NCBI RefSeq assembly: GCF_041053105.1
Contig: NZ_CP163444.1
Location: 4,836,001-4,900,000 of the forward strand
Source of the DNA: Streptomyces sp. R44
Lineage (GTDB): Bacteria; Actinomycetota; Actinomycetes; Streptomycetales; Streptomycetaceae
DNA length: 64,000 nucleotides
Direction: 5' to 3'
Under the pieces are notes generated by a model, which was not told the origin of the DNA, ran no database searches, and saw only the letters and a list, made by a program, of their open reading frames with translations. The position numbers were made by a program, and so were the translations under genes. How positions within the stretch are numbered: the stretch's first letter is position 1; every line of letters begins with the position of its first letter. Positions 55,651 through 63,850 of this stretch are shown here, piece after piece.

Positions 55651-56494
55651 CGATCTCCCGGGCCATCGCCACCAGCGCCTCCGTCGCCGGGTGCGGGAAC
55701 GCGTCGCGCCAGGCCAGGACGACCGGGAGCGGTGGTGCGTCGGGGAGCGGGCGGTAGGCGACGCCCGGGTGGGGGTGGAGGGCGGCGGTGGAGGCGGAGG
55801 AGACGCCGATGCCCCGGCCGGCGGCGATCGCGGTGAGCCAGTCGTCGGTGTTGGCGACGGTCAGGGTGGCGGCCGGGCGGGCGGTGGCCGGCCAGAGGGA
55901 CAGCGTGGTCGTGCCGGAGACTGTGTTGAGGACGACGGTCTCCCCGGTGAGGTCGCCGAGGGCGAGCCGGGGGCGCTCCGCGAGCGGGTGGTCGGCGGGG
56001 AAGGCGGCCACGCGGCTCTCGGTGGTGAGCTCCGCGGTGACCAGGCCCGGTGCCTCGACGGCCCCGCGGAGCAGGGCCGCGTCGACCTCGCCGCGGGCGA
56101 GGCCGGCGGTGCGGTCGTCGATACGGAGCAGCTCCAGCGGGGTCTCGGGGTGGGCGCGCTGCCAGCGCCGGAGCAGGGGAGTGGTGTACGGGCCGAAGGC
56201 CGACCAGGCGTGCCCGAGGCGCAGGGGGCGCTGGCGCAGTCGGGCCGGGTCGACGGCGGCGTCGAAGGCGGCGAGGGCGGCGGCGGCCCGGTCCTGGAAG
56301 GCGCGGCCTTCGGCGGTGAGGGCGAGGTGGTGGGTGGAGCGGTCGACGAGCCGGGCGCCGAGGTGCTGTTCGAGGGCGGCGAGGGTGCGGGAGACGGCGG
56401 GCTGGGTGAGGTGGAGCCGGGCGGCGGCCCTGGTGAGGCTGGATTCCTCGGCGATGGCGAGGAAGCAGCGGAGGTGGCGCAGCTCGATGCTCAT
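55637..56494 (-). CDS. LysR-family regulator
   Basis: 285 residues. N-terminal HTH: ELRHLRCFLAIAEESSLTRAAARLHLTQPAVSRTLAALEQHLGARL (blocks), then a periplasmic-binding-protein-like effector domain. ATG 56494 was chosen; the frame to 56527 adds eleven residues without family similarity. It is divergent from an EamA exporter, with a TGGACC/GGTCCA palindrome in the gap, and likely activates or represses that gene. Confidence 0.9.
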   Translation of the reverse strand: MSIELRHLRCFLAIAEESSLTRAAARLHLTQPAVSRTLAALEQHLGARLVDRSTHHLALTAEGRAFQDRAAAALAAFDAAVDPARLRQRPLRLGHAWSAFGPYTTPLLRRWQRAHPETPLELLRIDDRTAGLARGEVDAALLRGAVEAPGLVTAELTTESRVAAFPADHPLAERPRLALGDLTGETVVLNTVSGTTTLSLWPATARPAATLTVANTDDWLTAIAAGRGIGVSSASTAALHPHPGVAYRPLPDAPPLPVVLAWRDAFPHPATEALVAMAREIVSGN

Positions 56495-56612
56495 GCGTCC
56501 GGAGCATAACCGCAGCGCAATCGGCATTTCCGGTGCCGCGCGGGGGCTCGTAGCGTGGCGGGTGACGGGGGAGGGGAATCCCGGCTGCGGTCGCAGCGAG
56601 GGTGCATTATTC

Positions 56613-56627
56613 TGGACCAGGGGTCCA
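56613..56627. promoter_or_regulatory. LysR-type operator palindrome
   Basis: TGGACCAGGGGTCCA (6-bp perfect arms, 3-bp centre) lies in the LysR-EamA divergent gap next to an AT-rich stretch (ATTATTC) that may hold a promoter. Confidence 0.55.
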
Positions 56628-56660
56628 ATTCAATGAACTAGCTGTGGATGAGGAGCCTTG

Positions 56661-57584
56661 GTGGACACTCGGGTCAAGGAAGCGGCCCCGGCGTCGCCGG
56701 TGCGGGCGGCTGCGGCTCCGTCCTCCGCGGCCGGTCATCGGCTCGGGCCCGTCGCGCTCGTCGTCGCCGGTGGGCTGTCCGTGCAGTTCGGTTCGGCCGT
56801 CGCGGTGCTGCTGATGCCCCGGGCGGGAGCGCTCGGGGTCGTCACCCTGCGGCTCGTGCTCGCCGCCGCCGTGCTGCTCATCGTGTGCCGGCCGAAGGTC
56901 CGGGGTTACGGCCGGGCCGATTGGGGGACGATCGTCGCCTTCGGCACCGCCATGGCCGGCATGAACATCCTCTTCTACCAGGCGGCGGACCGGATTCCGC
57001 TGGGTGCGGCCGTGACCCTGGAGGTCCTCGGTCCGCTGATCCTCTCGGTCGTGGCCTCGCGCCGCCTCGTCAACCTCCTCTGGGCCGGACTCGCCCTCGG
57101 CGGCGTCGTGCTCCTCGGGGGCGGCGGCTTCGACCGCCTCGATCCGCTCGGCGCGGGCTTCGCGCTGGCGGCGGGGGCGATGTGGGCGGCGTACATCGTG
57201 TTCAGCGCCCGTACGGGCCGCCGTTTCCCGCAGGCCGACGGGCTGGCCCTCGCGATGGCCTTCGGTGCGGTCCTCAGCCTGCCGCTCGGCATCGCGGAGG
57301 CGGGCGACAAGCTCCTCGTACCGTCGACGATCGGCCTGGGCCTCGCGGTCGCGCTGATGTCCTCGGTCCTCCCGTACACCCTGGAACTCCTCGCGCTGCG
57401 CCGCCTGCCCGCGCCCACGTTCGCGATCCTGATGAGCCTGGAACCCGCCATCGCGGCGGCGGCCGGCTTCCTCATCCTGAGTCAGGCCCTGTCCGCCACC
57501 GACGCGCTGGCGATCGCCCTGGTGATCGGGGCGAGCATGGGGGCGGTCCGCACCCAGTCGCGGAGGGCGCGGCGGGACGGGTGA
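56661..57584 (+). CDS. EamA/DMT-family exporter (RhtA-like)
   Basis: 307 residues with ten hydrophobic segments in two EamA repeats. VQFGSAVAVLL, AMAGMNILFYQAADRIPLGAAVTLEVLGPL and LRRLPAPTFAILMSLEPAIAAAAGFL are typical of the RhtA (threonine/homoserine exporter) group. GTG 56661 has GAGGAG upstream; a TTG three bases earlier is possible. The divergent LysR protein is the likely regulator. Confidence 0.9.
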   Translation: MDTRVKEAAPASPVRAAAAPSSAAGHRLGPVALVVAGGLSVQFGSAVAVLLMPRAGALGVVTLRLVLAAAVLLIVCRPKVRGYGRADWGTIVAFGTAMAGMNILFYQAADRIPLGAAVTLEVLGPLILSVVASRRLVNLLWAGLALGGVVLLGGGGFDRLDPLGAGFALAAGAMWAAYIVFSARTGRRFPQADGLALAMAFGAVLSLPLGIAEAGDKLLVPSTIGLGLAVALMSSVLPYTLELLALRRLPAPTFAILMSLEPAIAAAAGFLILSQALSATDALAIALVIGASMGAVRTQSRRARRDG

Positions 57585-57639
57585 GGCGCGTGGCCGGTAG
57601 GGCGGATTCCTTCTGGGGGCCGCCTCATAGACTCCGGCC

Positions 57640-58017
57640 GTGATCGCCGAACTGGAGTGCATCGTCCTCGACTGCTCCGCGCCCCGTGAACTCGCCTCCT
57701 TCTACCGAGCGCTGCTCGGTGGGGAGATCGACCGGCCCGACCCCCGCTGGTCCCTCGGCGAGGGCTGGTCCACGCTGCACACCCCCGGCGGGCTCGTGCT
57801 CTGCTTCCAGGGCGTCGCCGACCACCGGCCGCCGACGTGGCCGGACCCGGAGCGCCCCCAGCAGCTCCACCCGGACTTCGGCGTCGCGGATCTGGACGCG
57901 GCCCAGGAGCAGGTCCTCGCGCGGGGCGCGACCCTGCTCGACGGCGGGGCGGGCACGCGGAGCTGGCGGGTGTACGCGGATCCGGCGGGGCATCCGTTCT
58001 GCCTGGTCAGGCGCTGA
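57640..58017 (+). CDS. VOC-family protein
   Basis: 125 residues, glyoxalase/bleomycin-resistance fold: AELECIVLDCSAPRELASFYRALLG at the start and DPAGHPFCLVR at the end, typical of small actinobacterial VOC proteins of unknown substrate. GTG 57640 is preceded by TAGACT and six bases, so the message may be leaderless. Confidence 0.88.
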   Translation: MIAELECIVLDCSAPRELASFYRALLGGEIDRPDPRWSLGEGWSTLHTPGGLVLCFQGVADHRPPTWPDPERPQQLHPDFGVADLDAAQEQVLARGATLLDGGAGTRSWRVYADPAGHPFCLVRR

Positions 58018-58117
58018 CCCGATCCCTTCGATCCTTGGCCACCGGGCTGTTTCCGGCGGCCGGGGCTCGTGTGGATCATGGAGTCGTTCTCGGCCGTACG
58101 AAGAGGGGAAGCCGACC

Positions 58118-58297
58118 ATGGCCCTGGAGATGCGAGACCGCTGCGAGCGCTGTGAGACGGCGGTCCTGACGGTCGACGGACCCGCGCGGATCTGTACGTA
58201 CGAGTGCACCTTCTGCGTGCCCTGCGCCGACGCCATGGCCGATGTCTGCCCCAACTGCGGCGGCGAGCTCGTCCCCCGTCCGCGCCGGGCCGCCTAG
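58118..58297 (+). CDS. DUF1272 zinc-ribbon protein
   Basis: 59 residues. Cys spacing CERCE...CTYECTFCVPC...CPNCGGEL (eight cysteines) matches the DUF1272 family, which likely binds zinc. Function unknown. ATG 58118 follows GAGGGGAA. Confidence 0.92.
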   Translation: MALEMRDRCERCETAVLTVDGPARICTYECTFCVPCADAMADVCPNCGGELVPRPRRAA

Positions 58298-58334
58298 GGC
58301 CTGTCCCTCGCGGGCTGCTGTTCCCGCTGGTCGG

Positions 58335-58351
58335 CCGGGGGGTTCCCCCGG
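58335..58351 (+). terminator. Short GC hairpin after DUF1272 gene
   Basis: CCGGGGG and CCCCCGG arms around a GTT loop, 37 bp after the stop codon and before the gbnA-like promoter. Confidence 0.45.
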
Positions 58352-58382
58352 TCGTCCATCAGCTTCCCTGATGATAGTTGAT

Positions 58383-58396
58383 ACCTTCGCGAAGGT
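58383..58396. promoter_or_regulatory. Butyrolactone-receptor operator (ARE-like) before decarboxylase operon
   Basis: ACCTTCGCGAAGGT is a perfect 14-bp palindrome 17 bp upstream of the decarboxylase start, within a TA-rich promoter stretch. The extended 16-mer ATACCTTCGCGAAGGT matches 14 of 16 bases of the palindrome before the receptor gene at 63763-63784, suggesting that one repressor binds both. Confidence 0.8.
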
Positions 58397-58413
58397 TTTT
58401 ATTTCATGGGTGC

Positions 58414-60084
58414 ATGACCGCATCCACCAGCTCCACTCCGGAGCCGGCGACACTGCCGGCTCGTCCCGGGGCCTACCCGGACGGCAGGACCCCCCTCGCC
58501 GACGCCGTGCTCGCAGTCGCACGACGGGACATCGCCACGTTCCACGCGCTGCCGCTCTCGCACGGCCGGTCTATCCGCGACTCCCACATGCGGGAGACCT
58601 ACGAGGCGCTCTTCGGCGTCGCGCAGCTCGCGGCCGACGTGTCCTACAGCGGCACGATGCTGGACTCCTTCTTCCGGCCCCGGGGCCCGCTCCGCGAGGC
58701 CCAGCGCCTCGCGGCCCGCAGCTTCGGCGCCGACGCCACCTTCTTCCTCTCCGCCGGCACCAGCACCGCCAACCGGGTCGCCCTGACCGCGCTGACCCAG
58801 CCCGGCTCCCGGGTCCTCGCGGACCGGTCCTGCCACCAGTCGGTGCACTTCGCCCTCAACTCGCTCGGCGTCCAGGTCGCGTACGCCCCCATGCAGCGCT
58901 GCTGCGACGGCTGCCCCCGGACGTACGCCGACCTGCCCCGGCTCCTGGAGATGTTCCGCGCCGCCGCCGCCGAGGGACGGCCCTTCGACACCGTCGTCCT
59001 CTCCGCCGTCTCCTACGACGGCGTCCGGTACGACCTGCCGACCGTCCTCGCCGAGCTCGTCGCCGTCCACCCCACCGTCTCCGTCCTCGTCGACGAGGCC
59101 TGGGGCGCCGCCCACCGCTTCCACCCCCGGCTGCGCCCGCTCACCGCGCTCCACGCCGTCGAGGCACTGCGCGCCGAAAACCCCCGGCTCGCCATGAACG
59201 TGGCCGTCACCCACTCCGCGCACAAGTCGATGTCCGCGCTCCGCCAGGGCTCCTACCTGCACCTCATCGGCGACGGCGAGGCCCAGGAGCGCACCGCCCA
59301 GGCCCTCTTCCAGCACCACACCACCTCGCCCAGCTGGCCCGTCCTCGCCAGCCTGGACCTGGCCCGGCTCCAGGCCGAGACCGAGGGCGAGTCGCTCCTC
59401 GGCCGCTCCCTCGGGCTCGCCCGCACCCTGCGCGTCGAGCTCGCCACGGACCCGCGGCTCTCCGCGTACCGCCCGCTCGGCCCCGACGGCCACCTCACCG
59501 ACGCCGCGCAGCTCGTCAGCGACGACCCCACCCGGGTCCTCGTCGACATCAGCGCCCTCGGCATCACGGCCGCCGACTTCCGCCGGATGCTCTTCGACGA
59601 GTACGCGCTGTACGTGGCCCGGGAGAGCGGCGACGCCGTCCTCTTCCACATCCACATCGGAGTGGACGAGGCCACCCTGCTGCGCCTCCTCGACGCCCTG
59701 CGCACCATCCAGCGCACCTACCGGAGCGCCTCCGCGGCCCTGGCCACGGGCACCTCCGAGCACTTCATCATCGCCTACCCGCCCGGCATCCCCATCACGG
59801 TGCCCGGCGAGAAGCTCTGCGAGCGGACGCTCAGTCAGATCGACGAGCTGCGCTCCAGCGGCTGCGAGATCTACACGCTGCGGAACCCGACCGTCTCCGC
59901 GCGCGAACTCGCCGTCCAGGCCGCCGTCACCGGCTCCGTGCCCGCCACGGTCGATCGCCTGCCGGCCCGTACGGCCGAGTCCCGCGCGACCGAGCAGCTC
60001 GCCGGTGCCGCCGCCGCCGTCTCGGCCACCGGCACCACCGCGGCCACCGTCACGGCCGCCGCGACCGCCGTCGCCACCAGCTGA
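58414..60084 (+). CDS. gbnA: PLP-dependent decarboxylase of the Orn/Lys/Arg family (GbnA-like)
   Basis: 556 residues, fold-type I PLP enzyme. FLSAGTSTANRVAL binds the phosphate, LVDEAWGAAHRFHP holds the Asp (227) that pairs with the PLP nitrogen, and THSAHKSMSALRQGS carries Lys 271, the Schiff-base lysine. An RCCDGCPRTY Cys-rich loop is unusual. In the gaburedin cluster as described, the homologue decarboxylates glutamate to GABA. The Ala/Thr-rich tail after about residue 510 is low-complexity. ATG 58414 follows a butyrolactone-receptor-like operator, so it should be silent until a signal is present. Confidence 0.85.
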   Translation: MTASTSSTPEPATLPARPGAYPDGRTPLADAVLAVARRDIATFHALPLSHGRSIRDSHMRETYEALFGVAQLAADVSYSGTMLDSFFRPRGPLREAQRLAARSFGADATFFLSAGTSTANRVALTALTQPGSRVLADRSCHQSVHFALNSLGVQVAYAPMQRCCDGCPRTYADLPRLLEMFRAAAAEGRPFDTVVLSAVSYDGVRYDLPTVLAELVAVHPTVSVLVDEAWGAAHRFHPRLRPLTALHAVEALRAENPRLAMNVAVTHSAHKSMSALRQGSYLHLIGDGEAQERTAQALFQHHTTSPSWPVLASLDLARLQAETEGESLLGRSLGLARTLRVELATDPRLSAYRPLGPDGHLTDAAQLVSDDPTRVLVDISALGITAADFRRMLFDEYALYVARESGDAVLFHIHIGVDEATLLRLLDALRTIQRTYRSASAALATGTSEHFIIAYPPGIPITVPGEKLCERTLSQIDELRSSGCEIYTLRNPTVSARELAVQAAVTGSVPATVDRLPARTAESRATEQLAGAAAAVSATGTTAATVTAAATAVATS

Positions 60085-60115
60085 TCCGCCCGCCCAGATC
60101 CCGAGGAGGAACTCC

Positions 60116-61714
60116 ATGATCAAGATCGCGGACATCCGCAAGCACGCCGCCCGCTGGCCCCAGCGCGTCGCCGTCGTCGACGGCGAGACCCGCATGACCT
60201 GGGCGAACTTCGCCGACAAGGTCAGCCGGGTGGCCTGCGCCATCCAGGACCTGCTGCCCGAGGCCCGGCCGGCCCGCGCGGTCTTCCTCGCCGAGAACAG
60301 CTGGGAGCTGGTGGTCTCCATGGCCGCCGTCAGCTCCCTCGGCATCCCCTGCGTCGGCCTCGACTACACCGCCGGGCCCGTCGCGACCGCCGCCGCGCTC
60401 GACCAGCTGGAGCCGACCGTCGTCATCACCTCCAGGGCCCACCGGGGTCTCGTCGAGGAGTGCGGCTGGCCGAACGGCAGAGACATCCTCGACATATCCA
60501 TCGACAGCGAGCCCGTGGGCCTGCCCGACGGCCAGACCGTCTCGGTCAGCTTCACCGACCTCCTCGTGTCGGCGCCGGGCGAACCGCAGCCGGTGGAGCA
60601 GCCGTTCGAGGCCTTCTCCTTCACCTCCGGCACCAGCGGCGTCCCCAAGATGGTCGTCCGGCGCACCTCCTTCGAGGCCCGCCGCTTCGCCGACCTCGTC
60701 GACCAGTACGCCTTCGACGAAGAGGACGTCCACCTCGTCACCGTCCCGCTCTACCACGCCTCCGGTCCCGGCTGGGCGCGGATCTTCCTCACCCTGGGCG
60801 GCACCGTCGTCCTCGGCCCGCACGACGACGCCGAGGAACTCATCCGGATCATCCAGGACGAGGGCGTCTCCACCACCCTCATGGTGCCGCCCGTCCTGGC
60901 CCGGGTCGTCGCCCACCCGAACTCGGAGCACCTGCACAAGACCTCCCGCCTGCACTTCGTGCTCTCCGGCGGCCGGCACCTCAACCGGTGGGTCATCAAC
61001 AACGCCTGGGACCGTCTGGGTCCGGTGCTGCACCTCTACTACGGCACGACCGAGACCGGCGTGAACGTCATGATCGGTCCCGAGGAGCTGCACGTGGCGC
61101 CCTGCCGCTCCGGCCGCCCCATGCCCGGGAACACGGTCGTCGTCCTCGACGCCGACAACAAGCCGCTCCCGAAGGGCAGCCGGGGCCGGGTCGCCATCGC
61201 CAGCTACCAGCTGATGGACAGCTACGCGACGAGCGAGCCCGACTTCATGACGCTGGACTACGGCGGCCGTACGCAGCGCTTCCTGCTCACCGGCGACAGC
61301 GGGCTCGTCGACGAGGCGGGCCGGCTCGAACTCACCGGCCGCAACGACGGCGTGGCGAAGGCGGAGGCGGGCAAGCCGCTCGACGTCAACATCTTCGGCC
61401 TCGAAGCCGATCTGATGGACCTGCCCTGCGTGCGCGAGACGGCCGTCCTGCGGACGAGCCTGCCCGGCGCGGGCGAGGTGCTCGTGGTGCCCTTCACCCC
61501 CGTCGCGCCCGAGCGGCAGGAGAGCGGCTACCGGGCGGTCAGCGCCGCCTGCGCCCGCCGGGTGCCCTGCCTCCCGGCGTACGTCGTCCCCGTCGACGCC
61601 ATCCCGTACAGCCCGACCGGCAAGGTCCGGGCCGCCCAGCTCCTGGAGTCGGTCCTGCCGCTGCTCGACATCCGGCCCGCGGAGTCCCGTACGCCGGAGC
61701 CGGCCGGGGTCTGA
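60116..61714 (+). CDS. gbnB: AMP-forming adenylate ligase (GbnB-like)
   Basis: 532 residues of the ANL superfamily. FTSGTSGVPK (A3, about 170-178), YYGTTETGVN (A5), LTGDSG (A7), GRNDGVAKAEAGKPLDVNIFG (A8; note a shifted spacing) and PTGKVR with catalytic Lys near 503 are present, so adenylation should be possible. No carrier domain is attached. In the gaburedin pathway the homologue is thought to join GABA with other amino acids through a urea link. GAGGAGG precedes ATG 60116, 31 bp after the decarboxylase. Confidence 0.85.
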   Translation: MIKIADIRKHAARWPQRVAVVDGETRMTWANFADKVSRVACAIQDLLPEARPARAVFLAENSWELVVSMAAVSSLGIPCVGLDYTAGPVATAAALDQLEPTVVITSRAHRGLVEECGWPNGRDILDISIDSEPVGLPDGQTVSVSFTDLLVSAPGEPQPVEQPFEAFSFTSGTSGVPKMVVRRTSFEARRFADLVDQYAFDEEDVHLVTVPLYHASGPGWARIFLTLGGTVVLGPHDDAEELIRIIQDEGVSTTLMVPPVLARVVAHPNSEHLHKTSRLHFVLSGGRHLNRWVINNAWDRLGPVLHLYYGTTETGVNVMIGPEELHVAPCRSGRPMPGNTVVVLDADNKPLPKGSRGRVAIASYQLMDSYATSEPDFMTLDYGGRTQRFLLTGDSGLVDEAGRLELTGRNDGVAKAEAGKPLDVNIFGLEADLMDLPCVRETAVLRTSLPGAGEVLVVPFTPVAPERQESGYRAVSAACARRVPCLPAYVVPVDAIPYSPTGKVRAAQLLESVLPLLDIRPAESRTPEPAGV

Positions 61715-61779
61715 CCGTCCGTCCCCGTCCCCGTCCGTTCCCGTCCCTGTCCGTCCCCGTCCCCGTCCGTCCCCGTCCG
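61715..61779. repeat. CCGTCC/CCCGTC short tandem repeat
   Basis: About 65 bp of irregular repeats of CCGTCC and CCCGTCC start immediately after the ligase stop codon and lie before the exporter gene. Likely replication slippage; no function seen. Confidence 0.8.
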
Positions 61780-61877
61780 GGGGCCGGGTTCCGCACCCCC
61801 TCCGCAGGACCCGGCCCCGCCCCGCAGAACCCCCTCACCTCCCACTCCCAGCCGGCTCAGGCCCGACAGGAAGACTC

Positions 61878-62912
61878 ATGAACAGTCAGAACACGTACAC
61901 GCGAGGCGTTCTCCTCTGCCTCCTGGCCACGGTGTCCTGGGGCGCGATGTTCCCCCTCATGGACTCCACCCTGAAGCACATCGACCCCTTCACCTTCACC
62001 GTGATGCGCTACACCATCGCCGGTGCGATGTTCCTGGTCTTCCTCCGGATCCGCGAGGGGAAGGCGGGGCTGCGCCTCAAGGGCGAACGCATCGGTCTGG
62101 CCTGGCTGTTCGGCACGGCCGGCTTCGCGGGCTTCCAGTTCCTCGTCTTCTTCGGCCAGGACCTCATCGGTGAGCGCGGCGCCCTCAACGCCTCGATCAT
62201 GATGGCGACCATGCCCATGATGGGCTTCCTGGTGAACTGGGTGCTGAAGAAGGTCGTTCCGCCGAAGTTCTCGCTCGTCTTCATCGCGATGTCCTTCGTC
62301 GGCACCATCCTCGTCGTCTCCGACGGCGACATCGGCTCGCTGATCGCCTCCCCGAAGACGGCCGGCGCCGACGCCCTGCTGCTCTTCGCCGCACTGTGCT
62401 GGGTCGTCTACACCTCGGGCGCGAGCTACTTCCCGACCTGGTCCCCGATCAAGTACACCGCCATCACCACGGTCCTCGGCCTCGCCAGCGCCGCCGTGAT
62501 CACGGCGATCATCCTGGCCGCCGGCGGCGTCCCGGTCCCGACGGCGGGCGCCGTGGGCTCGATCCTGCCCCAGCTGGCCTACATGAGCGTCATCGCCGGC
62601 TTCGTCGGTGTCCTCGGCTGGAACTTCGGCAACCGCTACCTCGGCCCGCTCAACGGCGTCCTCTTCATGGACGTGGTGCCGATCACCGCGTTCGTGATCT
62701 CCGCCCTGACCGGTGTCGTCCCGGCCGGCATGCAGATCGTCGGTGCCTCGCTCACGGCGGCGGCGCTCGTCCTCAACAACCTGTACCTGCGCCGGGTCGC
62801 CGCGAAGGCCGCCCCGGCCCCGTCCCCCGTGGCGGCTTCCGGTTCCGGTACGGCTTCCGGTACGAGCTCCGCTTCCGCTCCGGCGCCGGTCGGCTCGGGC
62901 AGCAGGTCCTGA
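61878..62912 (+). CDS. gbnC: DMT/EamA-family exporter (GbnC-like)
   Basis: 344 residues, ten hydrophobic segments in two EamA repeats: SWGAMFPLMDSTLKHIDPFTFTVMRY near the start and LGWNFGNRYLGPLNGVLFMDVVPITAF in the second half. It probably exports the small product of the operon (GABA-derived ureas if the gbn assignment holds). A Ser/Ala/Gly/Pro-rich tail of about 45 residues is low-complexity. ATG 61878 has AGGAAG upstream; 163 bp separate it from the ligase gene. Confidence 0.85.
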   Translation: MNSQNTYTRGVLLCLLATVSWGAMFPLMDSTLKHIDPFTFTVMRYTIAGAMFLVFLRIREGKAGLRLKGERIGLAWLFGTAGFAGFQFLVFFGQDLIGERGALNASIMMATMPMMGFLVNWVLKKVVPPKFSLVFIAMSFVGTILVVSDGDIGSLIASPKTAGADALLLFAALCWVVYTSGASYFPTWSPIKYTAITTVLGLASAAVITAIILAAGGVPVPTAGAVGSILPQLAYMSVIAGFVGVLGWNFGNRYLGPLNGVLFMDVVPITAFVISALTGVVPAGMQIVGASLTAAALVLNNLYLRRVAAKAAPAPSPVAASGSGTASGTSSASAPAPVGSGSRS

Positions 62913-62936
62913 CCGCTCCCGACCCGTCGCACGCGT

Positions 62937-62974
62937 ACGGCGTGGCCTCCCACATCCGTGGGGGGCCACGCCGT
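62937..62974. terminator. Terminator hairpin between gbnC-like and receptor genes
   Basis: About 17-bp stem (outer arms ACGGCGTGGCC at 62937 and GGCCACGCCGT at 62964) with a 4-nt loop, followed by TTTC. It separates the convergent exporter and receptor genes. Confidence 0.9.
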
Positions 62975-63006
62975 TTCCCGGTCTCTCACGGCGCGCACGC
63001 GGCTGA

Positions 63007-63729
63007 TCAGCCGCGCAGCCCTTCGAGGAGGACGGCCCGCAGCTCCGCGTGCCGCTCGGTGAGGTCCTTGCGGCGGCTGAGGACGTCCGAGATGTGCTGC
63101 ATGCCGAAGAAGGCGGAGACCAGCACGCGGGCCGCCGCGCGCGGTTCCACTCCGGCCCGCAGTTGTCCCGCGTCCCGGGCCTCGGCGATCAGCCGGGTGA
63201 GGTAGTCCTCCCAGCCGACGTACGGCTCCGGCAGCTCGGCGTCGATGAGCGCCCGCTCGATCTGGAGCCGTGCGCCGGCCTGGACGACGATGTCCGTCGC
63301 GAACGCCCGGGTGACCGTGTCGAGGACGGCGACGAGCGTGTCGAAGGGCTCCTCGTGGTTGCCCTCGGCGCCCTTGAGGATCCCGGGCCAGCGCGCGTAG
63401 TGCTCCTGCACGACCGCGACGGCCAGGGCCTCCTTGTTCGTGTAGTGGAAGTACACCGCTCCCTTGGTCATCTCCGCGCGTTCGGCCACGTCCTGAAGGG
63501 TCACGGTCGCGTAGCCGCGCTCGGCGAAGAGCTCGGCGGCCGACTGGAGGATGTGCACCTTCGTGCGCCGGGCGCGCTCCTGCTTCGGTTCGCCGCGCTG
63601 CTTGGGCTCGGCGCCGCGCTGCTTCGGCTCGGTGCTCCGTCGCCTCGGTTCCGCGCTCCGGGGCGACTGCTCGCTTCGGGGTGTCGGTTCCGTGCTCCGG
63701 GGCGTCCGTTCGCTTCGGGGTGTCGCCAT
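63007..63729 (-). CDS. gbnR: ScbR/ArpA-type butyrolactone-receptor regulator (GbnR-like)
   Basis: 240 residues. Residues 51-100 form the TetR HTH (ERARRTKVHILQSAAELFAERGYATVTLQDVAERAEMTKGAVYFHYTNKEAL in blocks), closely matching gamma-butyrolactone receptors; QAGARLQIERALIDAELPEPYVGW and VLVSAFFGMQHISD are their ligand-domain blocks. The first 50 residues are an unusual extension of repeated PRSE/PRST and PKQRG units. In the gaburedin system the homologue represses the biosynthetic operon. It likely binds the palindromes at 63763-63784 (own promoter) and 58383-58396. Confidence 0.88.
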   Translation of the reverse strand: MATPRSERTPRSTEPTPRSEQSPRSAEPRRRSTEPKQRGAEPKQRGEPKQERARRTKVHILQSAAELFAERGYATVTLQDVAERAEMTKGAVYFHYTNKEALAVAVVQEHYARWPGILKGAEGNHEEPFDTLVAVLDTVTRAFATDIVVQAGARLQIERALIDAELPEPYVGWEDYLTRLIAEARDAGQLRAGVEPRAAARVLVSAFFGMQHISDVLSRRKDLTERHAELRAVLLEGLRG

Positions 63730-63762
63730 GCCTGTCCGCCTCTCTCGTTCCTACGCCTTGCA

Positions 63763-63784
63763 ATATACATTCCCGAAGGTATAT
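63763..63784. promoter_or_regulatory. ARE-like operator before receptor and AfsA-like genes
   Basis: ATATAC at 63763-63768, then ATTCCCGAAG, then GTATAT ending 63784, form a 22-bp near-perfect palindrome (one arm mismatch) in the 121-bp divergent gap. It shares 14 of 16 central bases with the site at 58381-58396 and has the look of an autoregulatory element bound by butyrolactone receptors. Confidence 0.82.
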
Positions 63785-63850
63785 TTCTTGCTGCCGAGGG
63801 GCCACCGAGGTCCCTCGTCGCCACGATGTTCCACCTTGAGGGGGATAAGG

